Below, in pieces: positions 1 through 13,600 of a stretch of DNA of 64,000 nt; the first letter of the stretch is position 1; every line of letters begins with the position of its first letter. This DNA comes from Taudactylus pleione (lineage: Eukaryota > Chordata > Amphibia > Anura > Myobatrachidae): assembly GCA_031769625.1 (NCBI GenBank), contig JAUIMM010002346.1, forward strand, positions 59,622 to 123,621, in the 5' to 3' direction. A program made the position numbers and the translations under genes. The notes below the pieces were generated by a model. It saw only the letters and a program-made list of their open reading frames with translations. It made no database searches and had not been told where the DNA came from.

Positions 1-2562
1 CTTAGTACATCTCTCAGCACCTGAAGCTCTGGTCTGTATTACTAATTACAGGAACTTAGTACATCGCTCAGCACCTGAAGCTCTGATCTGCATTACTAAT
101 TACAGGAACTTAGTACATCTCTCAGCACCTGAATCTGTGGTCTGCATTACTAATTACAGGAACTTAGTACATCTCTCAGCACCTGAAGCTCTGGTCTGCA
201 TTACTAATTACGGGAACTTAGCACATCTCTCAGCACCTGAAGCTCTGGTCTGTATTACTAATTACGGGAACTTAGCACATCTCTCAGCACCTGAAGCTCT
301 GGTTTGTATTACTAATTACGGGAACTTAGCACATCTCTCAGCACCTGAAGCTCTGGTCTGTATTACTAATTACGGGAACGTAGCGCATCTCTCAGCACCT
401 GAAGCTCTGGTCTGTATTACTAATTACGGGAACGTAGCGCATCTCTCAGCACCTGAAGCTCTGGTCTGCATTACTAATTACAGGAACTTAGCGCATCTCT
501 CAGCACCTGAAGCGCTGTTCTGTATTACTAATTACAGGAACTTAGTGCATCTCTCACCACCTGAAGCTCTGGTCTGTATTACTAATTACGGGAACTTAGC
601 ACATCTCTCAGCACCTGAAGCTCTGGTCTGCATTACTAATTACAGGAACTTAGTACATCTCTCAGCACCTGAAGCTCTGGTCTGTATTACTAATTACAGG
701 AACTTAGTACATCTCTCAGCACCTGAAGCTCTGGTCTGCATTACTAATTACAGGAACTTAGTACATCTCTCAGCACCTGAAGCTCTGGTCTGTATTACTA
801 ATTACAGGAACTTAGCACATCTCTCAGCACCTGAAGCTCTGGTCTGCATTACTAATTACAGGAACTTAGTACATCTCTCAGTACCTGAAGCTCTGGTCTG
901 CATTACTAATTACAGGAACTTAGTACATCTCTTAGCACTTGAAGCTCAGGTCTGTATTACTAATTACAGGAACTTAGTACATCTCTCAGCACCTGAAGCT
1001 CTGGTCTGTATTACTAATTACAGGAACTTAGTACATCTCTCAGCACCTGAAGTTCTGGTCTGCATTACTAATTACAGGAACTTAGTACATCTCTCAGCAC
1101 CTGAAGCTCTGGTCTGTATTACTAATTACAGGAACTTAGCACATCTGTCAGCACCTGAAGCTCTGGTCTGCATTACTAATTACAGGAACTTAGCACATCT
1201 ATCAGCACCTGAAGCTCTGGTCTGCATTACTAATTACAGGAACTTAGTACATCTCTCAGCAACTGAAGCTCTGGTCTGTATTACTAATTACAGGAACTTG
1301 GTACATCTCTCAGCACCTGCAGCTCTGGTCTGCATTACTAATTACAGGAACTGTATTACTAATTACAGGAACTTAGCACATCTCTCAGCACCTGCAGCTC
1401 TGGTCTGCATTACTAATTACAGGAACTGCATTACTAATTACAGGAACTTAGCACATCTCTCAGCACCTGAAGCTCTGGTCTGTATTACTAATTACAGGAA
1501 CTTAGCACATCTCTCAGCACCTGAAGCTCTGGTCTGTATTACTAATTACAGGAACTTAGCACATCTCTCAGCACCTGAAGCTCTGGTCTGTATTACTAAT
1601 TACAGGAACTTAGCACATCTCTCAGCACCTGAAGCTCTGGTCTGTATTACTAATTACAGGAACTTAGCACATCTCTCAGCACCTGAAGCTCTGGTCTGTA
1701 TTACTAATTACAGGAACTTAGCACATCTCTCAGCACCTGAAGCTCTGGTCTGTATTACTAATTACAGGAACGTAGCACATCTCTCAGCACCTGAAGCTCT
1801 GGTCTGCATTACTAATTACAGGAACTTAGCACATCTCTCAGCACCTGAAGCTCTGATCTGCATTACTAATTACAGGAACTTAGCACATCTCTCAGCACCT
1901 GAAGCTCTGGTCTGTATTACTAATTACAGGAACTTAGCACATCTCTCAGCACCTGAAGCTCTGGTCTGTATTACTAATTACAGGAACGTAGTACATCTCC
2001 CAGCACCTGAAGCTCTGGTCTGTATTACTAATTACAGGAACGTAGTACATCTCCCAGCACCTGAAGCTCTGGTCTGTATGACTAATTACAGGAACTTAGC
2101 ACATCTCTCAGCACCTGAAGCTCTGGTCTGCATTACTAATTACAGGAACTTAGTACATCTCTCAGCACCTGAAGCTCTGGTCTGTATTACTAATTACAGG
2201 AACTTAGTACATCTCTCAGCACCTGAAGCTCTGGTCTGTATTACTAATTACAGGAACTTAGTACATCTCTCAGCACCTGAAGCTCTGGTCTGTATTACTA
2301 ATTACAGGAACTTAGCACATCTCTCAGCACCTGAAGCTCTGGTCTGTATTACTAATTACAGGAACTTAGCACATCTCTCAGCACCTGAAGCTCTGGTCTG
2401 TATTACTAATTACAGGAACTTAGCACATCTCTCAGCACCTGAAGCTCTGGTCTGTATTACTAATTACAGGAACTTAGCACATCTCTCAGAACCTGAAGCT
2501 CTGGTCTGTATTACTAATTACAGGAACTTAGCACATCTCTCAGAACCTGAAGCTCTGGTCTG
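1..2562. repeat. 54-bp minisatellite, about 47 copies
   Basis: Head-to-tail copies of a 54-bp unit beginning CTTAGTACATCTCTCAGCAC, running in from beyond the left edge. Because 54 is a multiple of three and one frame lacks stops, it yields a long artificial open frame from 137 to 2611 with an 18-residue period. Near 1345 and 1425 two units carry a short internal duplication of about 21 bp, a sign of slippage. It lies upstream of ACAP1 exon 4502-4611 and is probably intronic. No exon-like sequence was seen inside it. Confidence 0.95.
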
Positions 2563-2870
2563 CAGAGTGACATTTATCCTGTACAATATGCCTCTATTGG
2601 AAACAAAGTAACTGTGACCATATATTGGATACAGATGACTACCTGTGTTATTCTTTATCTGGACACAAGCACTTGGAACTGTATTAATATTCTGAAGTTT
2701 CTCTCATTAATGGTTATAGACATATGTCATACAATCCTGATTAGGAATTTTTAAGTTTGGATACGATCTTATGTTCTATTGTTTTGTTTTATTGTATTGG
2801 ATATAGTGTATTTATCTTTTTAATACATTTGGTTTAAATTTAATATCCTGATTAGAAATACTTTTTATTA
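2563..2870. other. Non-repetitive AT-rich spacer, probably intronic
   Basis: Single-copy-looking AT-rich sequence between the 54-bp array and the TCTA microsatellite. I see no convincing exon, RNA gene or mobile element in it. Confidence 0.5.
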
Positions 2871-3200
2871 TCTATCTTTCTATCTAACTATCTCATATCT
2901 ATCTATCCCATATCTATCTTTCCCATATCTATCTATCTCATTATCTATCTCCTATCTATTCAATTATCTATCTATCTATCTCATATCTATCTGATCTATC
3001 TATCTCACATCTTCCTGTTTCATTATCTATCTATCTCATTATCTATCTATCTCATAATCTCTCATATCTATCTATCTCATTATCTATCTCCTATCTATTC
3101 AATTATCTATCTATCTATCTCATATCTATCTGATCTATCTATCTCACATCTTCCTGTTTCATTATCTATCAATCTCATTATCTATCTATCTATCTATCTG

Positions 3201-3239
<39 letters not shown>

Positions 3240-3336
3240 CATATCTGTCTGTTTCATTATCTATCTATCTCATATCTATCTATTCAATTATCTATCTATC
3301 TCATTATCTATCTCCCTCATATCTATCTTTTCAATC

Positions 3337-3392
<56 letters not shown>

Positions 3393-3615
3393 CATTATCT
3401 ATCTATCTCGTAATCTCTCATATCTATCTCATATCTATCTATCTATCTATCTCATTATCTATCTCATATCTATCTATCTCATTATCTATCTATCTCCTAT
3501 TTATCTATTCAATTATCTATCTATCTCATATCTATCTATTCAATTATCTATCTTTCTATCTCATATCTATCTATCTATCTATCTCATTATCTATATCATA
3601 TCTATCTATCTATCT

Positions 3616-3647
<32 letters not shown>

Positions 3648-3790
3648 CATATCTATCTATTCAATTATCTATCTTTCTATCTCATATCTATTATCTATCT
3701 CATTATCTATCTCATATCTATCTATCTCATTATCTATCTATCTCATATCTATCTAACTCATTATCTATATTTCTATCTCATATCTATGTA
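2871..3790. repeat. (TCTA)n tetranucleotide microsatellite
   Basis: Nearly continuous TCTA (GATA on the other strand) with interspersed CATT, CATA and TTCAAT variants. The longest uninterrupted TCTA runs are near 3190-3238 and 3340-3395. A roughly 115-bp block is duplicated (compare 2935-3030 with 3075-3170). Confidence 0.97.
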
Positions 3791-3814
3791 CTCAATTATT
3801 TGTCTCTGTACCAT

Positions 3815-4110
3815 ACTTGCCTACACTCATGGTTTTTGCGGTTTTCCTGATTTCTCGGGTAACCCCCCGCACCCCTGGAAGGGTAGGCTCTTCTCCCACA
3901 TTCCTAGTGAAGTGGGCAGAATGGGGAGAATTTCCGCAGCGATTGCAGGTCCCCATGTAGGGGGCTGGGCTTAATGACACAACTCTGCATTAGTCATGTT
4001 ATTTAGCCCAACCCCTATTTAAATTAGAACCAAACACGGCTGTTTTCGTGAAGGGGGTGGGGCTTAATGATGCAACAGGCCCCGCCCCATCACAACCCAC
4101 CTGCTTCTCC
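3815..4110. repeat. Possible degenerate dispersed repeat, GC-rich
   Basis: A GC-rich block in AT-rich surroundings, with several proline-codon-like and glycine-codon-like runs and a terminal GC-box-like stretch near 4078-4088. Short reading frames on both strands (3786-3974 and 3792-3980) overlap each other and look non-coding. The composition resembles common amphibian interspersed elements, but I cannot name a family from sequence alone. Confidence 0.3.
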
Positions 4111-4155
4111 TCCCCCAGCCTCTCCCGGTGCTCTGTATCTCCTTCTCTATCTGTG

Positions 4156-4258
4156 GAGATGTTGCCCATAGCTACCAATCAGATTCTATTTAATATTTAT
4201 CTAGCACTTCCTAGAAGATAATAGCTAGAATCTGATCGGTTGCTATGGGCAACATCTC
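4156..4258. mobile_element. Short palindromic MITE-like element
   Basis: Two arms of about 32 bp are inverted copies of each other. The left arm starts GAGATGTTGCCCATAGC; the right arm ends GCTATGGGCAACATCTC in inverted register. A short AT-rich loop lies between them. Structure and the CCAATCAG motif match miniature inverted-repeat elements abundant in frogs. No coding capacity. Family is inferred, not searched. Confidence 0.75.
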
Positions 4259-4284
4259 TACTTCTAAAAACCCTCTTTAGTAAT

Positions 4285-4446
4285 ACCCCTATATGTCTCT
4301 GTCTATGTGTATGTGTGTCTATCTGTTTCCATCGTTGTGTGTCTCTGTCTTTCTACTATGTGTGTCTCTCTGTCTCTTTCTGTATTTCTGTATGTCTATC
4401 TCTTTCTATCTATCTCTGTCTCTCTATGTGTATCTGTCTCTTTATG

Positions 4447-4482
<36 letters not shown>

Positions 4483-4490
4483 GCTTCTTC
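4285..4490. repeat. Pyrimidine-rich tract with (TC)n, upstream of an exon
   Basis: T/C-rich low-complexity sequence ending in a long TC run (4451-4480), immediately before the CCCCAG acceptor of the ACAP1 exon at 4502. It probably doubles as the polypyrimidine tract of that 3' splice site. Reading frames across it (4240-4563, 4293-4808, 4307-4615) are artificial apart from the exon portions. Confidence 0.8.
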
Positions 4491-4501
4491 TGCCTCCCCA
4501 G

Positions 4502-4611
4502 GACTCTCTCGTTGCCTGCGAATTTCTGCTGCAGAACGGGGCGAGCGTCAATCATGTGGATAAGTACGGCCGGGGACCCCTGCACCATGCTACGCTGCAG
4601 GGGTATACGGG
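4502..4611 (+). CDS. ACAP1: ACAP1 exon (ankyrin repeat)
   Basis: 110-bp exon starting in phase 0 after CCCCAG and ending before GTAAGT. It encodes DSLVACEFLLQNGASVN and then a GRGPLHHAT turn, a classic ankyrin repeat (GRTPLHxA type). It leaves two bases of a glycine codon for the next exon. The following intron (4612-4693) is only 82 bp, in sharp contrast to the expanded introns downstream. Confidence 0.9.
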
Positions 4612-7600
4612 GTAAGTCCAGCATAGACCCTCTCTATGGAATTACTCCTAGAAATGTCCCTGTACCTGCTGATATCTCCCGTTTATGTCATAGGCTGGCC
4701 TGTCTGTTCCTGAAGCGGGGTGCAGACATTAATGCTCTGGATACTGATGGGAAGGACGTCCTCTCCATCGCTATAGAAGCGGCCAATGCAGACATTGTAA
4801 CACTGTGAGTGACATTACATGGGGGGCACTAATCTCCATATATGCTATAACATGGAATGATAGATACTGTATTATATCATCTCTCTATCTGTGTAATTCT
4901 GTAATGTTATATCACCGGTTTAGCTGTAGTAACACTGTGAGTGACATTACATGGGGGGCACTAATCTCCATATATGCTATAACATGGAATGATAGATATT
5001 GTATTATATCATCTCTCTATCTGTGTAACTCTGTAATGTTATATCACCTGTTTAGCTGTAGTAATACTGTGAGTGACATTACATGGGGGGCACTAATCTC
5101 CATATATGCTATAACATGGAATGATAGAGAGATGATATAATACAGGATCTATCTGTGTAATTCTGTAATGTTATATCACCTGTTTAGCTGTAGTAACACT
5201 GTGAGTGACATTACATGGGGGGCACTAATCTCCATATATGCTATAACATGGAATGATAGATATTGTATTATATCATCTCTCTATCTGTGTAATTCTGTAA
5301 TGTTATATCACCGGTTTAGCTGTAGTAACACTGTGAGTGACATTACATGGGGGGCACTAATCTCCATATATGCTATAACATGGAATGATAGATATTGTAT
5401 TATATCATCTCTCTATCTGTGTAACTCTGTAATGTTATATCACCTGTTTAGCTGTAGTAACACTGTAATGTTATATCACCGGTTTAGCTGTAGTAACACT
5501 GTGAGTGACATTACATGGGGGGTACTAATCTCCATATATGCTATAACATGGAATGATAGAGAGATGATATAATACAGGATCTATCTGTGTAATTCTGTAA
5601 TGTTATATCACTGGTTTAGCTGTAGTAACACTGTGTGTGACATTACATGGGGGGCACTAATCTCCATATATGCTATAACATGGAATGATAGATACTGTAT
5701 TATATCATCTCTCTATCTGTGTAATTCTGTAATGTTATATCACCTGTTTAGCTGTAGTAACACTGTGAGTGACATTACATGGGGGGCACTAATCTCCATA
5801 TATGCTATAACATGGAATGATAGATATTGTATTATATCATCTCTCTATCTGTGTAACTCTGTAATGTTATATCACCTGTTTAGCTGTAGTAATACTGTGA
5901 GTGACATTACATGGGGGGCACTAATCTCCATATATGCTATAACATGGAATGATAGAGAGATGATATAATACAGGATCTATCTGTGTAATTCTGTAATGTT
6001 ATATCACCGGTTTAGCTGTAGTAACACTGTGAGTGACATCACATGGGGGGCACTAATCTCCATATATGCTATAACATGGAATGATAGATATTGTATTAAA
6101 TCGCCTCTCTATCTGTGTAACACTGTAATGTTATATCACCGGTTTAGCTGTAGTAACACTGTGAGTGACATTACATGGGGGGCACTAATCTCCATATATG
6201 CTATAACATGGAATGATAGAGAGATGATATAATACAGGATCTATCTGTGTAATTCTGTAATGTTATATCACTGGTTTAGCTGTAGTAACACTGTGAGTGA
6301 CATTACATGGGGGGCACTAATCTCCATATATGCTATAACATGGAATGATAGATACTGTATTATATCATCTCTCTATCTGTGTAACTCTGTAATGTTATAT
6401 CACCGGTTTAGCTGTAGTAACACTGTGAGTGACATTACATGGGGGCACTAATCTCCATATATGCTATAACATGGAATGATAGATACTGTATTATATCATC
6501 TCTCGATCTGTGTAATTCTGTAATGTTATATCACCGGTTTAGCTGTAGTAACACTGTGAGTGACATTACATGGGGGGCACTAATCTCCATATATGCTATA
6601 ACATGGAATGATAGAGAGATGATATAATACAGTATCTATCTGTGTAATTCTGTAATGTTATATCACCTGTTTAGCTATAGTAACACTGTGAGTGACATTA
6701 CATGGGGGGCACTAATCTCCATATATGCTATAACATGGTATGATAGATACTGTATTATATCATCTCTCTATCTGTGTAATTCTGTAATGTTATATCACCG
6801 GTTTAGCTATAGTAACACTGTGAGTGACATTACATGGGGGGCACTAATCTCCATATATGCTATAACATGGAATGATAGATATTGTATTATATCATCTCTC
6901 TATCTGTGTAATTCTGTAATGTTATATCACCGGTTTAGCTATAGTAACACTGTGAGTGACATTACATGGGGGGCACTAATCTCCATATATGCTATAACAT
7001 GGAATGATAGATACTGTATGATATCATCTCTCTATCAGTGTAATTTTTTAATGTTATATCACCTGTTTAGCTGTAGTAACACTGTGAGTGACATTACATG
7101 GGGGGCACTAATCTCCATATATGCTATAACATGGAATGATAGATACTGTATTATATCATCTCTCTATCAGTGTACTTCTGTAATGTTATATCACCGGTTT
7201 AGCTATAGTAACACTTCCCATAGTCAGAAGGTTATTTGGGGCCAGTGCATAGACATCAATGGGGTGTTTCCAGCATCTTCCACTGGAGGGCGGAACTACG
7301 GCTAAATTGTTTAAGTTTTCCCACAAATCCTAGTGGTGCATATATCTGGGGTTTCTAAGTATCCAGAAATCCCCTCTGACAATAGATGACAACTACTTGG
7401 AGGTAGAAAAAGGAGGGTGGTTTAACCCCCTATTATTCCTCAGCACACTGAATAATACTTGCAACTATATATGAAGACTATATGGTAATAGGAATTCAGA
7501 GATATTGGTTGCATCCATTTGCAAATACATCGGAAGCTGCTAGGCCACGTCATGGCTTATCTGTCACTAGCAGTCCCTAGGCTTTATTCTTAAAACCTAG

Positions 7601-10600
7601 ACTGTTAGGGTGCCTTGAGGACAGAGTTTGGGAACCTCTGGATTAAGAGGATCTTGAGATTCCAAAATGATGCTAGCTCATTAAAACTTCTGACTAAAAC
7701 TTTAAAACTGCGATGCAGATTGGGAAGCAGATGAAGACGACAGACATTCATATACTGGATACCTAGTAATTTAGCAGGTGCAGCGAGAAGCTTGTCAAAA
7801 CTGGGATACGTTCTCCACTACTTAGGTGGCCACCTGGACTTATAGCTCGAGGTAGTAGCAATTCACAAGAGCTGGAGCCAGAGAAACAACACGGACACTG
7901 CTGAACTACTATACCGCATCTACTGGAGCAAGGACCGGACGTGGTCCAGTGGTGAGGGACAGTTAGGGTTAGCACTGTGCTCAAGTATACACGCGGCAAC
8001 AAGGACTATTTCCACCAGCCCCAATTCTACCACCATTTCCACAATAGAGCTTAAACATTGATTTTGTATATAATTTAATGCTTTCTTATTCAATTTTCTC
8101 CTTTTTGATTTGCATTTTTATTTATTTTCACCCAGCGCCTGTCTGACACAATTTATATATCTTTATTAGTAAATGGGATGCTTTTTTATCTTTTATCTTA
8201 TCTGAGCTTGTGAAGAGGAAAACTGTTTTTATTTTCCAGTATATGTAATGTTATTTGTGTATAGGAAATAACAAACCTTTGAAGACTGACAGAAAGGTTG
8301 TGAGAGAGATTGTAGGAAGTCCTGTCTTCCTGCCATAGGATGTAAGAACTATGTCCAAGGAAATTATATCATATCTGGCCAGACCCTTGATAAGTCGTCA
8401 TTGAGAGCTCTGTATTCTGTGCAGGGTCAGAGATCAAAGATGGGGGTCTGGTTATAACCCCACAGGGGGTCAGGCTTACAGGCCAACGAGAGACAGACCG
8501 ACCAGCAAGGTGTCGAATCTCTCTCCTAACCTCTGAGCTCAAACAGGAGGGAGTAAGCAGTGACCTAACCCCGGCTCCCAAGAAACCCTGCATTACAGTC
8601 ACCTAAGCAATGGAAGGCTTAAACTATCCCAAGGGAGGGGAGTGACCCAGAGCAGCCTGGAAAGGCAGGCAAAAATATGTCAATCAACTATAGTTTGTTG
8701 TTAATTTCTGAGAGGCTATCGTGAGGTACAGATTGATCTGGAATTTGTCATTGGGACTGCCTCGTCCAGAACCACCTAAGTCAAACTGTGTGGTTTGTTT
8801 CTTCCCTTTTATTTTATTTCTTGGAATTGTGAGTAATTTGTGTGAACCCTTTTATTTAATATTATTATAATCTTGTAACTTTTTGTAACTAAGCTTTGAC
8901 GATATTCTTGGATTTCCTAAGTATGCATAATCGTATAGCAGGTAAGAGCAAAGGCTTACCCTGTATGTAATACTAAAGCTTCTCTTTGCTGGTGGCAGTT
9001 GTTCAGGTTATTTAACCACACGTGATCAGGTAACCAGTATAAGTCATGGGCGGCCATTCTCAGATGGCGTATCTGGAGGGATCGGCTGGCGGTCCATGAC
9101 AATTGGGTTGCAGCTGTGGGATAATAAGTGTTTTATTTTTATAAAAACTTAAGTGAAGGAGGAAGTACTTTTAGTGAGGAACCCAAATTCACCAGTTACC
9201 AGAACTCAAAGCTTATATTAGTAAAAGTTCACACTGTGAAAGCAATTTCTGTTTGTTACTTACTGTGGAGAGTAATAGAGTAACATCGGATGCAGATGTG
9301 GACTCTGCTAGCAAACGGGCGAGGGATATGGAATATATCTCAAAGCTGGATCGATATCTAGACTCTGCTCTTAAGTACGTGAAAGTGCCTGACCTGGCTA
9401 TGGTACTGCAGCTTGTGGAGCAGTTCAATACTAAGTAGGCTGCAGAACGTAAGGCAGCCATGGACCAGGAGACTGCAGAACGTAAGGCAGCCATGGACCA
9501 GGAGACTGCAGAGCGTAAGGCAGCCATGTATTTGGAGGCTGCGAAGCATAAAGCAATTCTGGACCAAGAGGAAAAGGAGGCTGATCGTAGGCTCCAGCTG
9601 GAGTTAGCCAAACTCAGTCTGTGACCGGAGACATGAATGCCAAAAGACTCAATCAAGAGCATTTCCATAGGTGGGAATTTGATGGAGAAAGCCCAGCAAA
9701 TGCGAGCTGTGGTTTGGGCAATCAGATGGCCCTGGACATTACAACAGACACTCGACAGAGGTCTGACCCCTCTGTTAGTTCCCGGGAGACTGCAGGATGT
9801 GTGGCAGCTAGGGGAAATGCAGAGAGCCAATCCATTGCAGCACCAGCGGTTGAAATGATTTTGTACATTCCTAGACCCAGAGGTATTTACCTACCACCAT
9901 GAGTATGGAGGAACTAACTAAAGAATGTCAGCTGCAAGGTCTCTCCTGCAGTGACAATACCCACAGCGGGGTGATCAGGCAGCTTGTGTGGGCATAGGAC
10001 AATGTGTACAATGCCTTCAGATGGTATCGCAAAGCGATTCTGAATCCGGCTTATAAAATGAGTTGTGTGGAACTGTGAACTACCTTGAGGAGTGTTTTCA
10101 ATTTGCTCAGGAAGAGTCTGATTATTGGGGGCGGCACGATACCCATCCTGGCAAGATCAATGTCTGATGTATCTAATGCAATATTGCCAGTTTTTCCCAC
10201 TAACCTCCTTCATCCCCAGGTGGCAAGTGATCCTGATAAAATACCAATGCCTATGTGTAAGAGTGGGGCAATGATGCCATGTAATGATGAACATGCTTGT
10301 GTTGATTTACAGGTACCCGTGGAGATTGCCTCCAGGTCAGGTTAATGCTGATACTGTATCGTCTTGTGCCACTGCAACCAGTAATATTACCAACGCATGT
10401 AACATGGTTGGGGAAAATGTGTCTATGTGTGGGACTGACCAGGGAAAGGCTGTAGGGGTTACTGATATGTCTGCTGCGGATGGTGCCATACATGTGTGTG
10501 TGGTCACAACATGCTTGTAGAAAGCCCAGAGAGAGAGTTGAGAAACGCTGCAGTATTTCCCCCCCGTGTCAGTAATCCACAAACACAAGAACAACACCCC

Positions 10601-13600
10601 CCACTGACGTACACTAGAGAGTTCAGCCTTTCAAGCAGAGCAGAAGATGACTTTGTACAAGTGATGTTACACTGTGCGTCTGCTATCTCTATGTCTATTG
10701 GACCATGTGACTCATCTCAGGTATTATGTGATGGTTTTAAATCTTGCAATGACATGACCCTGTGTAAAGCACCTGAAATGCCCGGGGACCATGGTGCATA
10801 CTCTAAGGTAATAGGGATATGTGGAGGTGACTCCCGCAATTATAGGGACTTATGCAAGGAACCCAATATAGTGTGGAACGATGAAGAAACCCCTAATACG
10901 GATATGTTTAGGAGAGTATTGTCACACATGCTACTGGGTTAGAAGGTAATACTGTTCTTCCCCTGGTACGAGAGCATCTGGACTTGGAAGCAGGGCAGAG
11001 CATTAGGTAGGTGGGCTTGCCTACTAGTGGTTTGTTGAGGACAGATCTGGGGAGGTATTTGACTGTCCAAGATGAATGTCCTTTTACCATGATGTCTGCT
11101 AACGCTACTTCTCCTCAGGTACCTTTGGATGCCCGTCCAGGCATGGGTAATGATACTAAGGGGAATGATAAGGGATCTATGTTGAGAAATGGCCTGTTCA
11201 AATCGTTATGCTGTACTGAACTTTCCTCTGAGCTGGCAGATAATTCTGTGAATGTCTGTGGTATAGGTGGCAATGTGTTTGCTGGTAAAAATGTATCAGA
11301 ACCCGACAGTCAGAGTATGAGCCAGGACTCAGGTGATGTAATGATGCTGGGGGAAGTGTTGATGGCCACTGAGGTCATACAGTCTCCCAGGATTTTTGAG
11401 GGAGACCTGTGTGACTTTGCAGATTCCCCCCTGACCCTGCCTCTTGCCATCAGCTCACTCGCACACACAAAAGCAAATCTCCGCCCACATCTTGAGCCCT
11501 CTGTGTAAAGCCTAGCTATTCGGATGGAACAGGAGTCTGTCTGCAACCCAGCACAGGATAGGATTGGGTGTGAAACAGAGGTTGCTGTATGTCCCACTGT
11601 ACGGGATGATACAGAACCTTCTTCCATCGCTAGAGGAATGAACAGTAGTTTGTTAGCAGTCATGGGTGTACCAAAATTTGTGGCTGCTGACACACTGCAG
11701 GTAGCGTCCCTGCCCCCCAGAGTGGAGCTCATTAGATGGGTTACCATGGGCAATGAGGGGCCTTATATAGTAACTCATGTGCTAGAATCTAGTCTTGATG
11801 GATGGAGATTGCTAGTCTTAAAATAGGGACAGAGGAGTCTAGTGCCCAAGACATGTCTGACGGGGCACAGATGATTCCTGGAGTATCAGAAACAGCAGAT
11901 TGGCAAATGCTGTCTTGTGCTGAGATGAATCCTGAGGGCGGAGACTTTTCCAGTCCCCTGGAGCTGCTAGACAAGGGCACAAAGGTAATGCTAGATGAGA
12001 CTGACTTAGGTGACATTGTCAAGAAGAAAGGTGTGTCAGAGTCGATGACCACATTGTCAAAATATGGTATCTGGGTGTGCTCTCTGTCCTGACATAGGTC
12101 CCAGGGGACTAGACAGGGACAATGTTTTTTGGTGTTGAATCTCTCTCCTAACTTCTGAGCTCAAACAAGAGGGAGTGAGCAGTAACCCCTGCTCAAGTGA
12201 CCATGAAACCCTGTGTTACAGTCACTTAAGCAATGGCAGGGTTAAACTATCCCAAGGGAGGGGAGAGACCCTGAGCAGCCTGGAAAGGCAGGCATAAATA
12301 TGTGATTCAACTATAGTTTGTTGTTAATTTCTGAGAGGCTATCGTGAGGTACAGATTGATCCGGAGTTCAGCATTGGGACTGCCTTGTCCAGAACCACCT
12401 AAGTCAAACTGTGTGGTTTGTTTCTTCCCTTTTATTTTATTTCTTGGAGTAATTTGTGTGAACCCTTTTATTTAATTTTATTTCATTTAATATTATAATC
12501 TTGTAACTTTTTGTAACTAAGCTTTGAAGATATTCTTGAATTAAAACATTCATTCTAGTTCTGGAACTGTGGCCCTCATTCAGAGCCGCTCGTTAACAGC
12601 AGTACGCTCGTTGCATTCCGATGTTGAGAAACCGTGCATGCGTCGGTGTAACACTGCGCATGTGCGTACGGCAGATTGCGAGCTTTTTGTCACTCATTCG
12701 GCAAATTGCGAACAGGAAGTGACATGTCAAATGTGATTGACAGAACAGGCCGTTTTTGGGCGTTGACGGGGGTGGAGATGGAAAAACGCAGGCATGGCGA
12801 GGCGTTTTTGGGGCGTACATAAATTAGCTCATGCGAACATCAAATGTGTTCGTACCAAGCTATACGTCACTGGCTGATCCTCTTTCCGTTCAAACTGCTC
12901 GCACAGCTTGAGGTCTGGATTACTCGACCACAATGGCGATGGCCTTGTCCTTTGGCCCTGGCCTCCTCGATGTTTCATCGATTTATCACGGTTTGTCAGA
13001 AAAACAATCAACTTTGTATTGAAAACCAGCTTGTAATGTGTTTTTTTTTTTTTTTCTTTGGAATAGCACAAAACCGTACGCAGCTGAAAATCTCGGCTGC
13101 TAATTTCAGGATTACACAATCAATTTGCGTTTTTTTGTAGGAATGTATTTTACAATTTTGTTAGTGTTTTTGGATATTGTAACAATATTGTCATCATGTT
13201 TGTGTGTATTGTAACCTTTTGCATTGGGCTGGAGTTTTTTTTTTTTTCTTTTACCAAAGTGTTCCTTAAAGTAACATTTTGTTTTAATCCTTGATTTTTT
13301 GGAACTCCAAAGCTAAGATTTCATTTTTTCCTTGTGGGATAGGATTAACTAGAAACCAATTTGAAATTAATGTCACAATACAGTTGAGAACCATTTGTAG
13401 GTTTTATTTTCAAAACACATTTTAAAACAAATCATGTGCATTTTCACGTACAATTTTGGGGTCATTTTTACTCACTAATCTTTGGTACATTTGTTTTTTT
13501 AAAATGATATTTTTGGTACAAAAAATAAAAAAATAAAAAAAACAATTCACAAGAAAGGAGAGGGAAGTTTTTTGGCCAGAAAGGAATATGGGGCAAGCAC

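Noticed and set aside
137..2611. 824-residue open frame with 18-residue repeats
   Set aside because: It is a stop-free frame of a 54-bp minisatellite; no domain, splice context or non-repeat sequence supports a protein.
4240..4808. Cys/Leu/Ser-rich plus-strand frames with a signal-peptide look
   Set aside because: They come from the TC-rich tract before the ACAP1 exon; only the parts at 4502-4611 and 4694-4804 are real coding sequence, in other frames or spliced.
4805..5140. Exonised repeat encoding SDITWGALISIYAITWNDR
   Set aside because: The ACAP1 frame meets TGA at the donor, so the open frame is not joined to the upstream exon in the coding phase; no acceptor was seen for it.
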